Below, one piece after another: positions 51,709 to 61,788 of a DNA stretch of 64,000 bases. How positions within the stretch are numbered: position 1 is the first letter of the stretch; every line of letters begins with the position of its first letter. The stretch covers positions 124,001 through 188,000 of the forward strand of contig NZ_JBDZDS010000004.1 in NCBI RefSeq assembly GCF_040045035.1, given 5' to 3'. The translations under genes and the position numbers were made by a program. The DNA comes from Pseudaminobacter sp040045035. GTDB lineage: Bacteria > Pseudomonadota > Alphaproteobacteria > Rhizobiales > Rhizobiaceae. Below the pieces are notes generated by a model that ran no database searches, had not been told where the DNA came from, and saw only the letters and a program-made list of their open reading frames with translations.

Positions 51709-54700
51709 ATGACGGACATGACATCTGTGACGACGCAGCCTTGGGCGCCCGCGCAGACGAAAGCCATGGACGCCAAAACGACGACTACCACCACTACTCC
51801 TCCGATAACTTGTGTCCCTCCCGCCGCGCAGGGGCTCTACGACCCGCGTAACGAGCACGATGCCTGCGGCGTTGGCTTCATCGCCAACATGAAGGGGCAG
51901 AAGTCGCATCAGCTGATCGTCGACGGGCTGTTCATGCTGAACAACCTGACCCACCGCGGCGCCGTCGGTGCCGATCCGCTGGTTGGCGACGGTGCCGGCG
52001 TTCTGGTGCAGATTCCCGACCGCTTCTTTCGCGAGGAAATGGCGAAGCTGGGCGTAGAGCTGCCGCAGCCGGGCCATTACGGCGTCGGCCACTGGTTCAT
52101 GCCGCAGGACGCTGCCCAGCGCGAGCACATCGAGGGCATCATCCGCGAGGCAGCGCAGTCGGAAGGCATCCCCTTCCTCGGCTTCCGCGACGTGCCGGTC
52201 GACAACTCGTCGCTTTCCAAGGCTCCGGAGATCGTGGCGGCTGAACCCTGCCACCGCCAGGCCTTCTTCGGCCGCCCGGCCGAACTGGAAAACGACGACG
52301 AATACGAGCGCCGACTCTACATCCTGCGCAAGGTGATCTCGGGTCGCATCTATGCCGAAAACGGCAATCGCGACATCGGCTCCTACTGCGTGTCCATGTC
52401 CTCGAGAACCATCGTCTACAAGGGCATGTTCCTCGCCTATCAGGTCGGCGCCTACTACAAGGACCTGTCGGACCCGCGCTTCCAGACGGCACTGATCCTG
52501 GTCCACCAGCGCTTTTCGACCAACACATTCCCGTCGTGGAAGCTGGCGCATCCTTACCGCATGGTCGCCCACAACGGCGAGATCAACACCGTGCGCGGCA
52601 ACAACAACTGGATGGCTGCACGGCAGGCCTCGGTCGACTCCGAACTCTTCGGCAACGACATCTCCAAGCTGTGGCCGATCTCCTATGAGGGGCAGTCGGA
52701 CACGGCCTGCTTCGACAACGCGCTCGAGTTCCTCTGGCAGGGTGGCTATTCGCTCGCGCATTCCATGATGATGCTGATCCCGGAAGCCTGGGCCGGCAAC
52801 AAGCTCATGGATAACGACCGCAAGGCCTTCTACGAATACCACGCGGCCCTGATGGAGCCGTGGGACGGCCCTGCCGCGGTGGCTTTCACCGACGGTCGCC
52901 AGATCGGCGCGACGCTTGACCGCAACGGGCTTCGTCCGGCGCGCTACATCGTCACCGACGACGACCGTGTCATCATGGCCTCCGAAGCCGGCGTGCTGCC
53001 GGTGGCCGAAGAGCACATCGTTACCAAGTGGCGCCTTCAGCCCGGCAAGATGCTGCTGATCGACCTGGAAAAGGGCCGCATCGTCTCCGACGAGGAGATC
53101 AAGTCGGAAATCGCGAAGAGGCATCCCTATAAGAAGTGGCTCGCCAACACCCAGCTCATCCTCGAGGATCTGAAGCCGGTGGAACCGCGCGAGCTGCGCA
53201 AGGACGTCTCGCTGCTCGATCGCCAGCAGGCCTTCGGCTACACGCAGGAAGACCTCAAGCTCCTGATGTCGCCCATGGCCACCACGGGCCAGGAGGCTGT
53301 TGGCTCGATGGGCACCGACACGCCGATCTCGGCCATGTCCGACAAGACGAAGCTGCTCTACACCTATTTCAAGCAGAACTTCGCCCAGGTCACCAACCCG
53401 CCGATCGACCCGATCCGCGAGGAGCTGGTGATGAGCCTCGTGTCCTTCATCGGACCGCGGCCCAACATCTTCGACCTCGTCGGCACCTCGCGTCGCAAGC
53501 GGCTGGAAGTGCGCCAGCCGATCCTGACCAATGCCGACCTGGAGAAGATCCGCTCCATCGGCCATACCGAGGACCGGTTCGACACCAAGACCATCGACAT
53601 CACCTATGCGGCCAATGAGGGCGCGGCGGGCATGCCGGCGGCAATCGAGCGGCTGTGCGAGCGTGCCGAGGCGGCGGTCGCCGGCGGCTACAACATCATC
53701 GTCCTTTCCGACCGCCAGGTCGGGCCTGACCGCATCGACATCCCGACGCTGCTGGCAACGGCTGCGGTGCACCACCACCTGATCCGCAAGGGCCTTCGCA
53801 CTTCGGTCGGCCTGGTGGTCGAGTCGGGCGAGCCGCGCGAAATCCACCATTTCTGCTGTCTTGCAGGCTATGGCGCGGAGGCGATCAACCCCTATCTAGC
53901 CTTCGACACTCTCATCGACATGCACCGCCGCGGCGCCTTCCCGTCGGAAGTCGACGAGCGGGAACTGGTCAATCGCTACATCAAGTCGATCGGCAAGGGC
54001 ATCCTCAAGGTCATGTCCAAGATGGGCATCTCGACCTACCAGTCCTATTGCGGCGCGCAGATCTTCGACGCAGTGGGCTTGAAGACGGACTTCGTGGACA
54101 AGTATTTCACCGGCACCGCTACCCTCATCGAAGGCGTCGGACTGGAGGAGATCGCCGCCGAAACGGTGCGCCGTCATGCGGAGGCATTCGGCGAAGACCC
54201 GGTGCTGCGCAATTCGCTCGAGGTGGGCGGCGAGTACATGTACCGCATGCGCGGCGAGGCACATATCTGGTCGCCCGATGCGGTGGCCTCGCTCCAGCAC
54301 GCCGTGCGCAAGGGCTCGTGGGAAACCTTCAAGGAGTTCTCCGAGCAGATCGACAGCGTGACGGCGCGCGCCCAGACCATTCGCGGCCTCTTCCACGTCA
54401 AGCTCGCCGAGGAGACCGGGCGCAAGCCGGTGCCGCTCGACGAGGTGATGCCGGCGGCCGAGATCGTCAAGCGCTTCTCCACCGGCGCGATGTCGTTCGG
54501 TTCGATCAGCCGCGAGGCGCACACTACACTGGCGCGAGCCATGAACCAGATCGGCGGCAAGTCCAACACCGGCGAGGGCGGCGAGGAACCCGATCGCTAT
54601 CTGCCTCTGCCCAACGGCAAGCAGAACCCCGAGCGTTCGGCGATCAAGCAGGTGGCCTCCGGCCGCTTCGGCGTCACGGCCGAATATCTTGTCAATTCCG

Positions 54701-56451
54701 ACATGATGCAGATCAAGGTCGCGCAAGGGGCAAAGCCCGGCGAGGGCGGCCAGCTGCCCGGCCACAAGGTCGACGCGACGATTGCCAAGACCCGCCACTC
54801 CACGCCGGGCGTCGGTCTCATCTCGCCGCCGCCGCACCACGACATCTACTCGATCGAGGACCTAGCGCAGCTCATCTACGATCTGAAGAACGTCAATCCG
54901 GCGGCCGACGTGTCGGTCAAGCTCGTCTCGGAAGTCGGCGTGGGCACGGTTGCTGCAGGCGTTGCCAAGGCGCGCGCCGACCACATCACCATCGCCGGTT
55001 ATGACGGGGGCACCGGCGCTTCGCCACTTACCTCGCTGAAGCACGCCGGCTCGCCGTGGGAGATGGGCCTTGCAGAGACGCACCAAACGCTGGTGCTGAA
55101 CGGCCTGCGCAGCCGCGTGGCGCTGCAGGTCGACGGCGGCCTGCGGACCGGCCGCGACGTCGTAATCGGCGCGCTGCTGGGCGCCGACGAGTTCGGCTTC
55201 TCCACCGCGCCGCTGATCGCGGCGGGCTGCATCATGATGCGCAAGTGCCATCTCAATACTTGCCCGGTTGGCGTCGCCACCCAGGACCCGGTGCTGCGCA
55301 AGCGCTTCAAGGGCGCGCCCGAGCACATCATCAACTACTTCTTCTATGTCGCGGAAGAGGTGCGCGAGCTGCTCGCCAGGATGGGCTTCACCCATCTCGA
55401 CCAGATCGTCGGCAACACCGATCTTCTGGAGAAGCGGGCGGTGATCGAGCACTGGAAGGCGCGCGGGCTGGACTTCAGCCGACTGTTCCACAAGCCGAAG
55501 GCCGCGCCCGAGGCAATGCACTGGACCGAGCGGCAGAAGCACCCGATCGACGACGTGCTCGACCGCAAGCTGATCGAGATGGCCAAGCCGGCTCTGGAAG
55601 CCAGGCAGGCGGTGACCATCGAGGCCGAAATCCGCAACGTCGACCGCTCCGCCGGCGCGATGCTGTCGGGCGAGGTGGCAAAGCGCTTCCGCCACAAGGG
55701 CCTGCGCGACGACACCATCTCGGTCAAGCTTACCGGCACTGCGGGGCAATCCTTCGGCGCGTTCCTGGCGCGCGGCATCTCCTTCGAGCTGGTCGGCGAC
55801 GGCAACGACTATGTCGGCAAGGGCCTGTCAGGCGGTCGCATCGTCATCCGCCCGCCGGAGAACTCCCGCATCGTCGCCGAGGAATCCATCATCGTTGGCA
55901 ACACCGTGCTCTACGGCGCCATCGAAGGCGAGTGCTACTTCCGTGGCGTGGCCGGCGAACGCTTCGCCGTGCGCAACTCCGGTGCCGTGACGGTGGTCGA
56001 GGGCGTGGGTGACCATGGCTGCGAGTACATGACCGGCGGTGTCGTCGTCGTCATCGGCAAGACGGGGCGCAACTTCGCGGCCGGCATGTCGGGCGGTGTC
56101 GCCTATGTGCTGGACGAGGCCGGCGATTTCGCCGAGCGCTGCAACATGGCCATGGTCGAGCTCGAGCCGGTTCCGGCGGAAGACGACATGCTCGAGAAGC
56201 TGCTCCATCATGGCGGCGACATCGACCACAAGGGTCGCGTCGACGTGTCCGAGGACATGAGCAGTCACGACGAGGAGCGCCTGTACCAGCTCATCTCGAA
56301 CCATGTGCATTACACCGGTTCGACCCGGGGCAAGCAGATCCTGGACGACTGGGCGAATTATCGGCCGAAGTTCCGCAAGGTCATGCCGGTCGAATATCGC
56401 CGCGCGCTGATCGAGATGGAACGCATGCGCATGGGCGTGGCGGCGGAATAG
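51709..56451 (+). CDS. gltB: Glutamate synthase large (alpha) subunit
   Basis: 1580 residues from the ATG at 51709 (TAGGAAG site). After a Thr-rich leader, NEHDACGVGFIAN places the glutaminase nucleophile Cys53, probably exposed by propeptide cleavage. Residues about 53-470 are the GATase domain, followed by a central domain, the FMN-binding synthase domain (about 840-1250, STGAMSFGSISREAH and GYDGGTGASPLTSLKHAG) with the iron-sulfur cysteines in CIMMRKCHLNTCPVGVA, and the GXGXG helix domain. It makes two glutamate from glutamine and 2-oxoglutarate. Paired with gltD. Confidence 0.97.
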   Translation: MTDMTSVTTQPWAPAQTKAMDAKTTTTTTTPPITCVPPAAQGLYDPRNEHDACGVGFIANMKGQKSHQLIVDGLFMLNNLTHRGAVGADPLVGDGAGVLVQIPDRFFREEMAKLGVELPQPGHYGVGHWFMPQDAAQREHIEGIIREAAQSEGIPFLGFRDVPVDNSSLSKAPEIVAAEPCHRQAFFGRPAELENDDEYERRLYILRKVISGRIYAENGNRDIGSYCVSMSSRTIVYKGMFLAYQVGAYYKDLSDPRFQTALILVHQRFSTNTFPSWKLAHPYRMVAHNGEINTVRGNNNWMAARQASVDSELFGNDISKLWPISYEGQSDTACFDNALEFLWQGGYSLAHSMMMLIPEAWAGNKLMDNDRKAFYEYHAALMEPWDGPAAVAFTDGRQIGATLDRNGLRPARYIVTDDDRVIMASEAGVLPVAEEHIVTKWRLQPGKMLLIDLEKGRIVSDEEIKSEIAKRHPYKKWLANTQLILEDLKPVEPRELRKDVSLLDRQQAFGYTQEDLKLLMSPMATTGQEAVGSMGTDTPISAMSDKTKLLYTYFKQNFAQVTNPPIDPIREELVMSLVSFIGPRPNIFDLVGTSRRKRLEVRQPILTNADLEKIRSIGHTEDRFDTKTIDITYAANEGAAGMPAAIERLCERAEAAVAGGYNIIVLSDRQVGPDRIDIPTLLATAAVHHHLIRKGLRTSVGLVVESGEPREIHHFCCLAGYGAEAINPYLAFDTLIDMHRRGAFPSEVDERELVNRYIKSIGKGILKVMSKMGISTYQSYCGAQIFDAVGLKTDFVDKYFTGTATLIEGVGLEEIAAETVRRHAEAFGEDPVLRNSLEVGGEYMYRMRGEAHIWSPDAVASLQHAVRKGSWETFKEFSEQIDSVTARAQTIRGLFHVKLAEETGRKPVPLDEVMPAAEIVKRFSTGAMSFGSISREAHTTLARAMNQIGGKSNTGEGGEEPDRYLPLPNGKQNPERSAIKQVASGRFGVTAEYLVNSDMMQIKVAQGAKPGEGGQLPGHKVDATIAKTRHSTPGVGLISPPPHHDIYSIEDLAQLIYDLKNVNPAADVSVKLVSEVGVGTVAAGVAKARADHITIAGYDGGTGASPLTSLKHAGSPWEMGLAETHQTLVLNGLRSRVALQVDGGLRTGRDVVIGALLGADEFGFSTAPLIAAGCIMMRKCHLNTCPVGVATQDPVLRKRFKGAPEHIINYFFYVAEEVRELLARMGFTHLDQIVGNTDLLEKRAVIEHWKARGLDFSRLFHKPKAAPEAMHWTERQKHPIDDVLDRKLIEMAKPALEARQAVTIEAEIRNVDRSAGAMLSGEVAKRFRHKGLRDDTISVKLTGTAGQSFGAFLARGISFELVGDGNDYVGKGLSGGRIVIRPPENSRIVAEESIIVGNTVLYGAIEGECYFRGVAGERFAVRNSGAVTVVEGVGDHGCEYMTGGVVVVIGKTGRNFAAGMSGGVAYVLDEAGDFAERCNMAMVELEPVPAEDDMLEKLLHHGGDIDHKGRVDVSEDMSSHDEERLYQLISNHVHYTGSTRGKQILDDWANYRPKFRKVMPVEYRRALIEMERMRMGVAAE

Positions 56452-56467
56452 TTTCCGCTGCAGCGCA

Positions 56468-56502
56468 CGGCGACGGGCGGCGAAGCCGGCCGCCCGACGC
56501 CG
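56468..56502 (+). other. Intercistronic stem-loop between gltB and gltD
   Basis: CGGCGACGGGCGGC and GCCGCCCGACGCCG pair as a 14-base stem with one A-A mismatch and no T-run. It probably protects the gltB message and sets the ratio to gltD. Confidence 0.65.
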
Positions 56503-56566
56503 TCATCTTCACCCAGATTGCGATTTTGCCGCGCGGGCGCGGCGACCCACGAACAAGAGTTTTGAA

Positions 56567-58021
56567 ATGGGCAAGGTTACAGGTTTCCTTGAGATAGACC
56601 GGCAGGTGCACAAGTATCAGCCTGCCGCTGACCGTATCCGGCACTTCCGCGAATTCACGTTGCCGCTGTCGGATAGCGAAGTTGAGAAGCAGGCGGCCCG
56701 CTGCATGGATTGCGGCATACCCTACTGCCACGGCCCCACGGGCTGCCCGATCCACAACCAGATTCCGGACTGGAATGATCTCGTCTACAATGGCGATTGG
56801 GCGACGGCGATCCGCAACCTGCACTCCACCAACAACTTCCCGGAATTCACCGGCCGCGTCTGCCCCGCGCCCTGCGAGGAGGCCTGCACGCTGAACCTCG
56901 AGGACGTTCCGGTGGCGATCAAGACGATCGAGCAGGCGCTCGCCGACAAGGCCTACGAACTCGGCCTCGTTCGCCCTGAGCCGGCGGAAAGGAAAACCGG
57001 CAAGCGTGTCGCCATCATTGGCTCGGGACCGGCCGGTATGGCCGCGGCCCAGCAGCTTGGCCGCGTCGGCCATGACGTGCACGTCTACGAGCGCGAGAGC
57101 CGTCCGGGCGGACTGATGCGGTTCGGCATTCCCGACTTCAAGATGGAGAAGCACTATATCGACCGCCGCGTCCAGCAGATGCATGGCGAGGGCGTGGTCT
57201 TCTTCTGCGGCGTCAACGTCGGTGTCGACAAGAAGGTCTCCGAACTGCTCGCCGAATATGATGCCGTGCTCTATTGCGGCGGCTCCGAAAAGCCGCGCGC
57301 GGCCAGCATCCCCGGCGAGGAACTCGCGGGCGTGCATGACGCGATGCCTTACCTCGTCCAGCAGAACAAGCGCGTGGCACAGGAGGATATCCAGTCGGCT
57401 GCGTGGCCTTCGCAGTCCATCTACGCCAGCGGCCAGCATGTGGTGGTGGTGGGCGGCGGCGACACCGCTTCCGACTGCATCGGTACGGCCTTCCGCCAGG
57501 GCGCGGTGCGTGTCACCCAGCTCGACATCCGGCCGCAGCCGCCGGAAAAGGAAAACAAGCTCGCCGTCTGGCCCTATTGGGCGACGAAGATGCGCACCTC
57601 CTCCAGCCAGGCCGAGGGCGCGGAGCGAGAGTTCCAGGTGGCGACGCTTGAGTTCATCGGCGAGGACGGGCAGCTCACCGGCGTCAAGTGCTGCGAGGTG
57701 GATGAAAAGCGCCTGCCCATCGCCGGCACCGAATTCGTCATCCGCGCGGACCTCGCCTTCATCGCCATCGGCTTTGCCGGCCCGATTGCCGGCGGCGTGA
57801 CGGGGGAGCTGGGCGAGGCTCTGAAGACTCGCGTCGACGCCCGCCGCTCGACCAATGTCGAGGCCAACGAGCGCGACTATCGCACCAGCATCGACCGGCT
57901 CTATGCGGCCGGCGACGTGCGGCGCGGCCAGTCGCTGGTGGTGTGGGCGATCCGCGAGGGTCGCCAGGCAGCCCGTGCCATCGACGAAGCGCTGATGGGG
58001 ACGAGCGTCCTGCCGCGATAA
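56567..58021 (+). CDS. gltD: Glutamate synthase small (beta) subunit
   Basis: 484 residues. N-terminal cysteines (46, 49, 54, 60 in ARCMDCGIPYCHGPTGCP, then CPAPCEEAC) ligate 4Fe-4S clusters. FAD binding is at GKRVAIIGSGPAGMAAAQQL near residue 145, and NADPH binding at VVVVGGGDTASDCIGTAFRQ near 290, ending with YAAGDVRRGQSLVVWAIREG. It transfers electrons from NADPH to GltB. Ends in a good terminator. Confidence 0.97.
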   Translation: MGKVTGFLEIDRQVHKYQPAADRIRHFREFTLPLSDSEVEKQAARCMDCGIPYCHGPTGCPIHNQIPDWNDLVYNGDWATAIRNLHSTNNFPEFTGRVCPAPCEEACTLNLEDVPVAIKTIEQALADKAYELGLVRPEPAERKTGKRVAIIGSGPAGMAAAQQLGRVGHDVHVYERESRPGGLMRFGIPDFKMEKHYIDRRVQQMHGEGVVFFCGVNVGVDKKVSELLAEYDAVLYCGGSEKPRAASIPGEELAGVHDAMPYLVQQNKRVAQEDIQSAAWPSQSIYASGQHVVVVGGGDTASDCIGTAFRQGAVRVTQLDIRPQPPEKENKLAVWPYWATKMRTSSSQAEGAEREFQVATLEFIGEDGQLTGVKCCEVDEKRLPIAGTEFVIRADLAFIAIGFAGPIAGGVTGELGEALKTRVDARRSTNVEANERDYRTSIDRLYAAGDVRRGQSLVVWAIREGRQAARAIDEALMGTSVLPR

Positions 58022-58050
58022 GCTGCAGAATTCGCACTCGAAAATACGAG

Positions 58051-58086
58051 CGGCCTCTTCGTTTACGGAGAGGCCGTCTTTCTTTT
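58051..58086 (+). terminator. gltD terminator
   Basis: CGGCCTCT and AGAGGCCG pair around a 10-base loop, followed by TCTTTCTTTT. It overlaps the end of the convergent DUF459 gene. Confidence 0.85.
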
Positions 58087-59334
58087 GGCGGCTGACGGCG
58101 GCGTCGACGCGGCCGGCGGGGGCGCGGAAGCGGGTGGCGGCGCAGCGGGTGGTGAGGCACTGGATCCGGGCGGCCAGGAAAAATCGTCGGCGCGTCCAGG
58201 CGAGGGCGGCGGCGCAATGCCCTCTACGGTCAGTTTTTCGCTTGGCGAATCCGCGGGCTGATGCTTCAGGCCCACCCGTGCCCCCATGAGTTCGCTGCCA
58301 CCGTCAAGCGACGGATCGCTCAGCGAAATGGGCGGGGTGTGGTCCACTGGAGCCGCCTTCTTGGAGCCGGGCGCCAGAGACGGCAGTGCTGAAGCCGGCG
58401 CTCCCGGCATCGCGGCCACGCCGAGGATCTTGTCGAGCGGCTTTTCGGCGTAGAAGGCGAGCTTCCGCTTGCCTGCGCGCGTGAAGTTGATGCCGTCGTC
58501 GGAGCGCAGGCGCACCGGCTGCCCGTTCACATCGGGCCCTGTCGTCACGAAGGCGCCGTTGTCATCGACGAAGCCTTCCCAGACATCGACGAACTCGCCG
58601 CCGGAACCTTCGGTTGCCGCGCGATAGACGTCGTTGAACGCCAGCATGTCCGCCGTCATCTTGGTGAACCTGAAGGGCGGCATACCTACCCAGACGAAGG
58701 GCACCTTGCTGGCCGCGATGGCCTTGGCCAGCGCTTCCGTTCGGCGACCGTATTCGGTGTTCCAATTCTCCGTCCCCAACGTCTCGCCAGCATTGCCGAC
58801 GCGCATCCGCTGGCGGTCGTTGGAGCCCAGCATGACGACGATTGCGGCGGGCTTTTCAGCTTGGATCAGCGGTCCGATTTCCTTGCTCCAGTCGAAGAAA
58901 TCTTCTCGCACGAAGCCGGAGGAACCTTTCGACTTGTCAATCACGACGACATTCGGATTCTCCGCATAGACCGTGGCCAGGCCCTCGGCCAGCCCGCTGC
59001 CGAGGAAATCGCCGACCACCAGCACTACCTTGGCGTTCGGCTGCTTCTCGACCACCGTCGGTTGCGGCTCGACAGCCTGCGGGTTGTGCGTCGTCTTCTT
59101 GGGCGAATGCGTCTTCTGCCTCGTCAGCGGCCTCCCTTCCGGCATGCCCTGGGGCGGCTCGAAACGTCTTTCCCGGCGGGGCAAGAAAAGATCGAACAGG
59201 TTCCAGGGTCGGAACACTCGCTCCTGTGCGTAAGCAGGGAAGGGCATGATCGCCGCAATGCCGCCCGACAGAAATGCCAGCGCCATGATCAGCGCCGGCA
59301 CCCATGCTCGAAACTCTGGCCTTTTCGGTGGCAA
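58063..59334 (-). CDS. DUF459 (SGNH-fold) periplasmic protein
   Basis: 423 residues with a TTG start at 59334 (CGGAG site). A signal peptide or anchor (PALIMALAFLSGGIAAIMPF) ends near AYAQ. The SGNH-like core runs from about residue 100 to 320: VLVVGDFLGSGLAEG, GSSGFVREDFFDW, VVMLGSNDRQ and RSDDGINFTRAGKRKLAFY. Compared with true GDSL esterases, the catalytic Ser position reads Phe (GDF) and the His position reads Asn (GINF). The C-terminus is Pro/Ala/Ser-rich. Follows the transglycosylase gene by 27 bases, so both probably act on the cell wall. Confidence 0.85.
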   Translation of the reverse strand: MPPKRPEFRAWVPALIMALAFLSGGIAAIMPFPAYAQERVFRPWNLFDLFLPRRERRFEPPQGMPEGRPLTRQKTHSPKKTTHNPQAVEPQPTVVEKQPNAKVVLVVGDFLGSGLAEGLATVYAENPNVVVIDKSKGSSGFVREDFFDWSKEIGPLIQAEKPAAIVVMLGSNDRQRMRVGNAGETLGTENWNTEYGRRTEALAKAIAASKVPFVWVGMPPFRFTKMTADMLAFNDVYRAATEGSGGEFVDVWEGFVDDNGAFVTTGPDVNGQPVRLRSDDGINFTRAGKRKLAFYAEKPLDKILGVAAMPGAPASALPSLAPGSKKAAPVDHTPPISLSDPSLDGGSELMGARVGLKHQPADSPSEKLTVEGIAPPPSPGRADDFSWPPGSSASPPAAPPPASAPPPAASTPPSAAKRKTASP

Positions 59335-59361
59335 TACCGGCTCCGTTGGGAACGATCCCGG

Positions 59362-60588
59362 TTACCGCTTTCGCAGCAGCGAAAGCACCTCCATGCTCGG
59401 GTGGCCATCCTGGCTCATGCCGGCTTGCGCCTGGAAGGCACGGATGGCGGCGCGCGATCCTTCGCCTATCTTGCCATCGAACTTGCCCTGGTAATAGCCA
59501 AAAGTGGAGAGACGCTGCTGCAGCTCCTGCTTTTCGACGAAGGACAGCTTCGTGAAGGGCCGGTTCCAGTCCCGCACCAGCCCGCCATAGCCGGCGATCT
59601 CGTCGGCGAGCAGGCCGACTGCGAGCGCATATTTGTCGGAACTGTTGTAGCGCTTGAGTACCGAGAAATTCTTGGTCATCAGGAAGGCGGGGCCAGAACG
59701 GCCGTCCAGGACCTTCAGTTCGGCCATTTCGGAGCCGTCGCGGAAGGGTTTGCCCTTGGCGCGGGTCACGCCCAGGCTCTGCCACTTGCCCACCGGCAGG
59801 GAACCTCCGGGGAACTTTCCCCCCTGCGGCAGCGAAACCTCGTAGCCCCAGGTGCGGCCGGTCTGCCAGCCATTCTTGCTCAAGAGGTTGGCGGCGGTGG
59901 CCAGCGCATCAGGCACCGAGTTCCATATGTCGCGCTTGCCGTTACCGTCGATGTCGACCGCATATTTCTGGTAGCTGGTCGGGATGAACTGGGTATGGCC
60001 CATCGCCCCGGCCCAGGAGCCCATCAGATGGCTTTCGTCGATGTCTCCGCTTTGCAGGATCTTCAACGCCGAGATGAGCTGGGTCTGCGCGAAGTTGGCG
60101 CGCTTCGGGTCGCCATAGGCCAGCGTGGCGAGCGAGCGTACGACGTTGCGCATGATCTGATCGTTCTTGAGGGTTTCGCCGTAGTTCGATTCCATCGACC
60201 AGATGGCGAGCAGGATGTAGCGGCTGACGCCGAAACGGGCCTCGATGCGGTCGAGCCAGGGTTTCCACTGCTGCGCCATGGCGCGGCCGGTGGCCACAGA
60301 TTGCTCATGCACGCGGTTGTCGAAATAGTCCCAGACCGGAGCAGTGAACTCAGGCTGGTAGCGCGCCTTCTCCAGCACTTCCGGGTCCACGTCGCGCACG
60401 TTGCGGAACGCGCGGTCGAAGGTCGTGCCCGAAATTCCGTTTTGCGCGGCCGTGGTGCGGAAGCCTGCGATCCAGCGCTGGAAACCGGCATCGGCCGAAG
60501 CCGGGCTCGCCGGGAGGAGCAGGGCGAGCGAAAGGCCGACAGCCGCGGCGGCGGCCGCGAAACGACTTGCGGTCTTGCGAACGAGCAT
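59362..60588 (-). CDS. Lytic murein transglycosylase, MltB-like
   Basis: 408 residues. Signal peptide (AVGLSLALLLPASPASA), then the SLT_2/MltB domain with catalytic Glu in AIWSMESNYGETLKN near residue 145, GSWAGAMGHTQFIPTSYQKY and the conserved DIWNSVPDALATAANLL. A C-terminal peptidoglycan-binding domain follows (LSTFGYYQGKFDGKIGEGSR). It cuts the glycan chain to 1,6-anhydro ends in the periplasm. The AAGGAGGG site at the ATG of 60588 settles the start. Confidence 0.93.
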   Translation of the reverse strand: MLVRKTASRFAAAAAAVGLSLALLLPASPASADAGFQRWIAGFRTTAAQNGISGTTFDRAFRNVRDVDPEVLEKARYQPEFTAPVWDYFDNRVHEQSVATGRAMAQQWKPWLDRIEARFGVSRYILLAIWSMESNYGETLKNDQIMRNVVRSLATLAYGDPKRANFAQTQLISALKILQSGDIDESHLMGSWAGAMGHTQFIPTSYQKYAVDIDGNGKRDIWNSVPDALATAANLLSKNGWQTGRTWGYEVSLPQGGKFPGGSLPVGKWQSLGVTRAKGKPFRDGSEMAELKVLDGRSGPAFLMTKNFSVLKRYNSSDKYALAVGLLADEIAGYGGLVRDWNRPFTKLSFVEKQELQQRLSTFGYYQGKFDGKIGEGSRAAIRAFQAQAGMSQDGHPSMEVLSLLRKR

Positions 60589-60795
60589 TTGTCCCTCCTT
60601 ATAGGTCCTCGAAAGACTCATTCATTGCCCAATGGGGTTATCAATTCGTTTACCATGACGAAATTCGAGCGCCGGAAGCCGTCCCGAAGCCCACCGGCGC
60701 GTGCTGGCGGGAGCGGCATTTAATATTCATCAATTTCGACATGAAAATGTCACGAGCCGTGATAGACACGGTGTGACATTCTGAAACGGTGCCAC

Positions 60796-61701
60796 ATGAA
60801 AAAAGTCCGCAAGGCAGTATTCCCGGTCGCGGGTCTCGGTACGCGCTTCCTTCCGGCCACCAAATCGATTCCCAAGGAGATGCTGACGGTCGTCGATCGC
60901 CCGGTCATCCAGTATGTCGTCGACGAGGCGCGCGAGGCCGGTATCGAACACTTCATCTTCGTGACCGGCCGCAACAAGGCCGTCATCGAAGACCATTTCG
61001 ACGTGCAGTTCGAACTCTACGACACGTTGTCGCAGCGCGGGAAGGAAGACCAGCTTTCCCGCCTCCAGCGCCTGCAACCTTCGCCCGGCCAGACCAGCTT
61101 CACGCGCCAGCAGGTGCCCCTCGGCCTCGGCCACGCCGTCTGGTGCGCGCGTGATCTGGTCGGCGACGAGCCCTTTGCGCTGCTCCTGCCCGACATGATC
61201 ATGCAGCTCGACCACAGTTGCCTGAAGGAGATGGTCAAGCTCTACGAGCAGACCGGTCAGAACGTCGTTGCTGTCCAGGAATGCGATCCGGCCGAGACCC
61301 ACAAATACGGCATCGTCGGTCGCGGTCGCGAGGTGCATTCGGGCTTCGAGATCACCGGTATGGTGGAGAAGCCGAAGCCGGGCACGGCGCCGTCCAACCT
61401 CTACATCAACGGCCGCTACATCTTGCAGCCGGAGATCTTCAAGATACTCGAGGGGCAGGAGAGGGGCGCCGGCAACGAGATCCAGCTTACCGACGCCATG
61501 CTGAAGCTGGGCAAGCAGCAGCCCTTCTATGGCTACCAGTATCAGGGCCTCACCTTCGACTGCGGCTCACCCGAGGGCTTCATCGAGGCCAATGTCGCCT
61601 TCTCGTTGTGGCGGCCCGACATGCACGAGAACGTTGCCTGCATGCTGGAACGCATGTTGAAGGAACTTCGGCCGATGGAACGCCGCAAGATGCCGCGATG
61701 A
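60796..61701 (+). CDS. galU: UTP-glucose-1-phosphate uridylyltransferase
   Basis: 301 residues. The nucleotide motif VAGLGTRFLPATKSIPKEML near residue 11 and VDRPVIQYVVDEAREAG follow the GalU pattern; LGLGHAVWCARDLVGDEPFA and LLPDMI hold the UTP site, and VEKPKPGTAPSNLYINGRY the sugar site. Makes UDP-glucose for exopolysaccharide, LPS and cyclic glucans. The start at 60796 fits the family exactly; ends in a good terminator. Confidence 0.96.
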   Translation: MKKVRKAVFPVAGLGTRFLPATKSIPKEMLTVVDRPVIQYVVDEAREAGIEHFIFVTGRNKAVIEDHFDVQFELYDTLSQRGKEDQLSRLQRLQPSPGQTSFTRQQVPLGLGHAVWCARDLVGDEPFALLLPDMIMQLDHSCLKEMVKLYEQTGQNVVAVQECDPAETHKYGIVGRGREVHSGFEITGMVEKPKPGTAPSNLYINGRYILQPEIFKILEGQERGAGNEIQLTDAMLKLGKQQPFYGYQYQGLTFDCGSPEGFIEANVAFSLWRPDMHENVACMLERMLKELRPMERRKMPR

Positions 61702-61708
61702 ACCGATG

Positions 61709-61736
61709 AAGGGCCGAATTTCCGGCCCTTTTTCTT
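61709..61736 (+). terminator. galU terminator
   Basis: AAGGGCCG-AATTTC-CGGCCCTT followed by TTTCTT, eight bases after the galU stop. Confidence 0.88.
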
Positions 61737-61788
61737 GGCCAGTGCCCCTGATGAGATAGACGATCGTCGCAGCGAGCCTTTGGCGCCT

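Noticed and set aside
51679..53850. Minus-strand frame of 723 codons
   Set aside because: Antisense of gltB with no family features.
60690..60720. CCCACCGG...GGCGGG hairpin before galU
   Set aside because: A stem similar to the terminator at 40865, but no T-run follows in either direction here.
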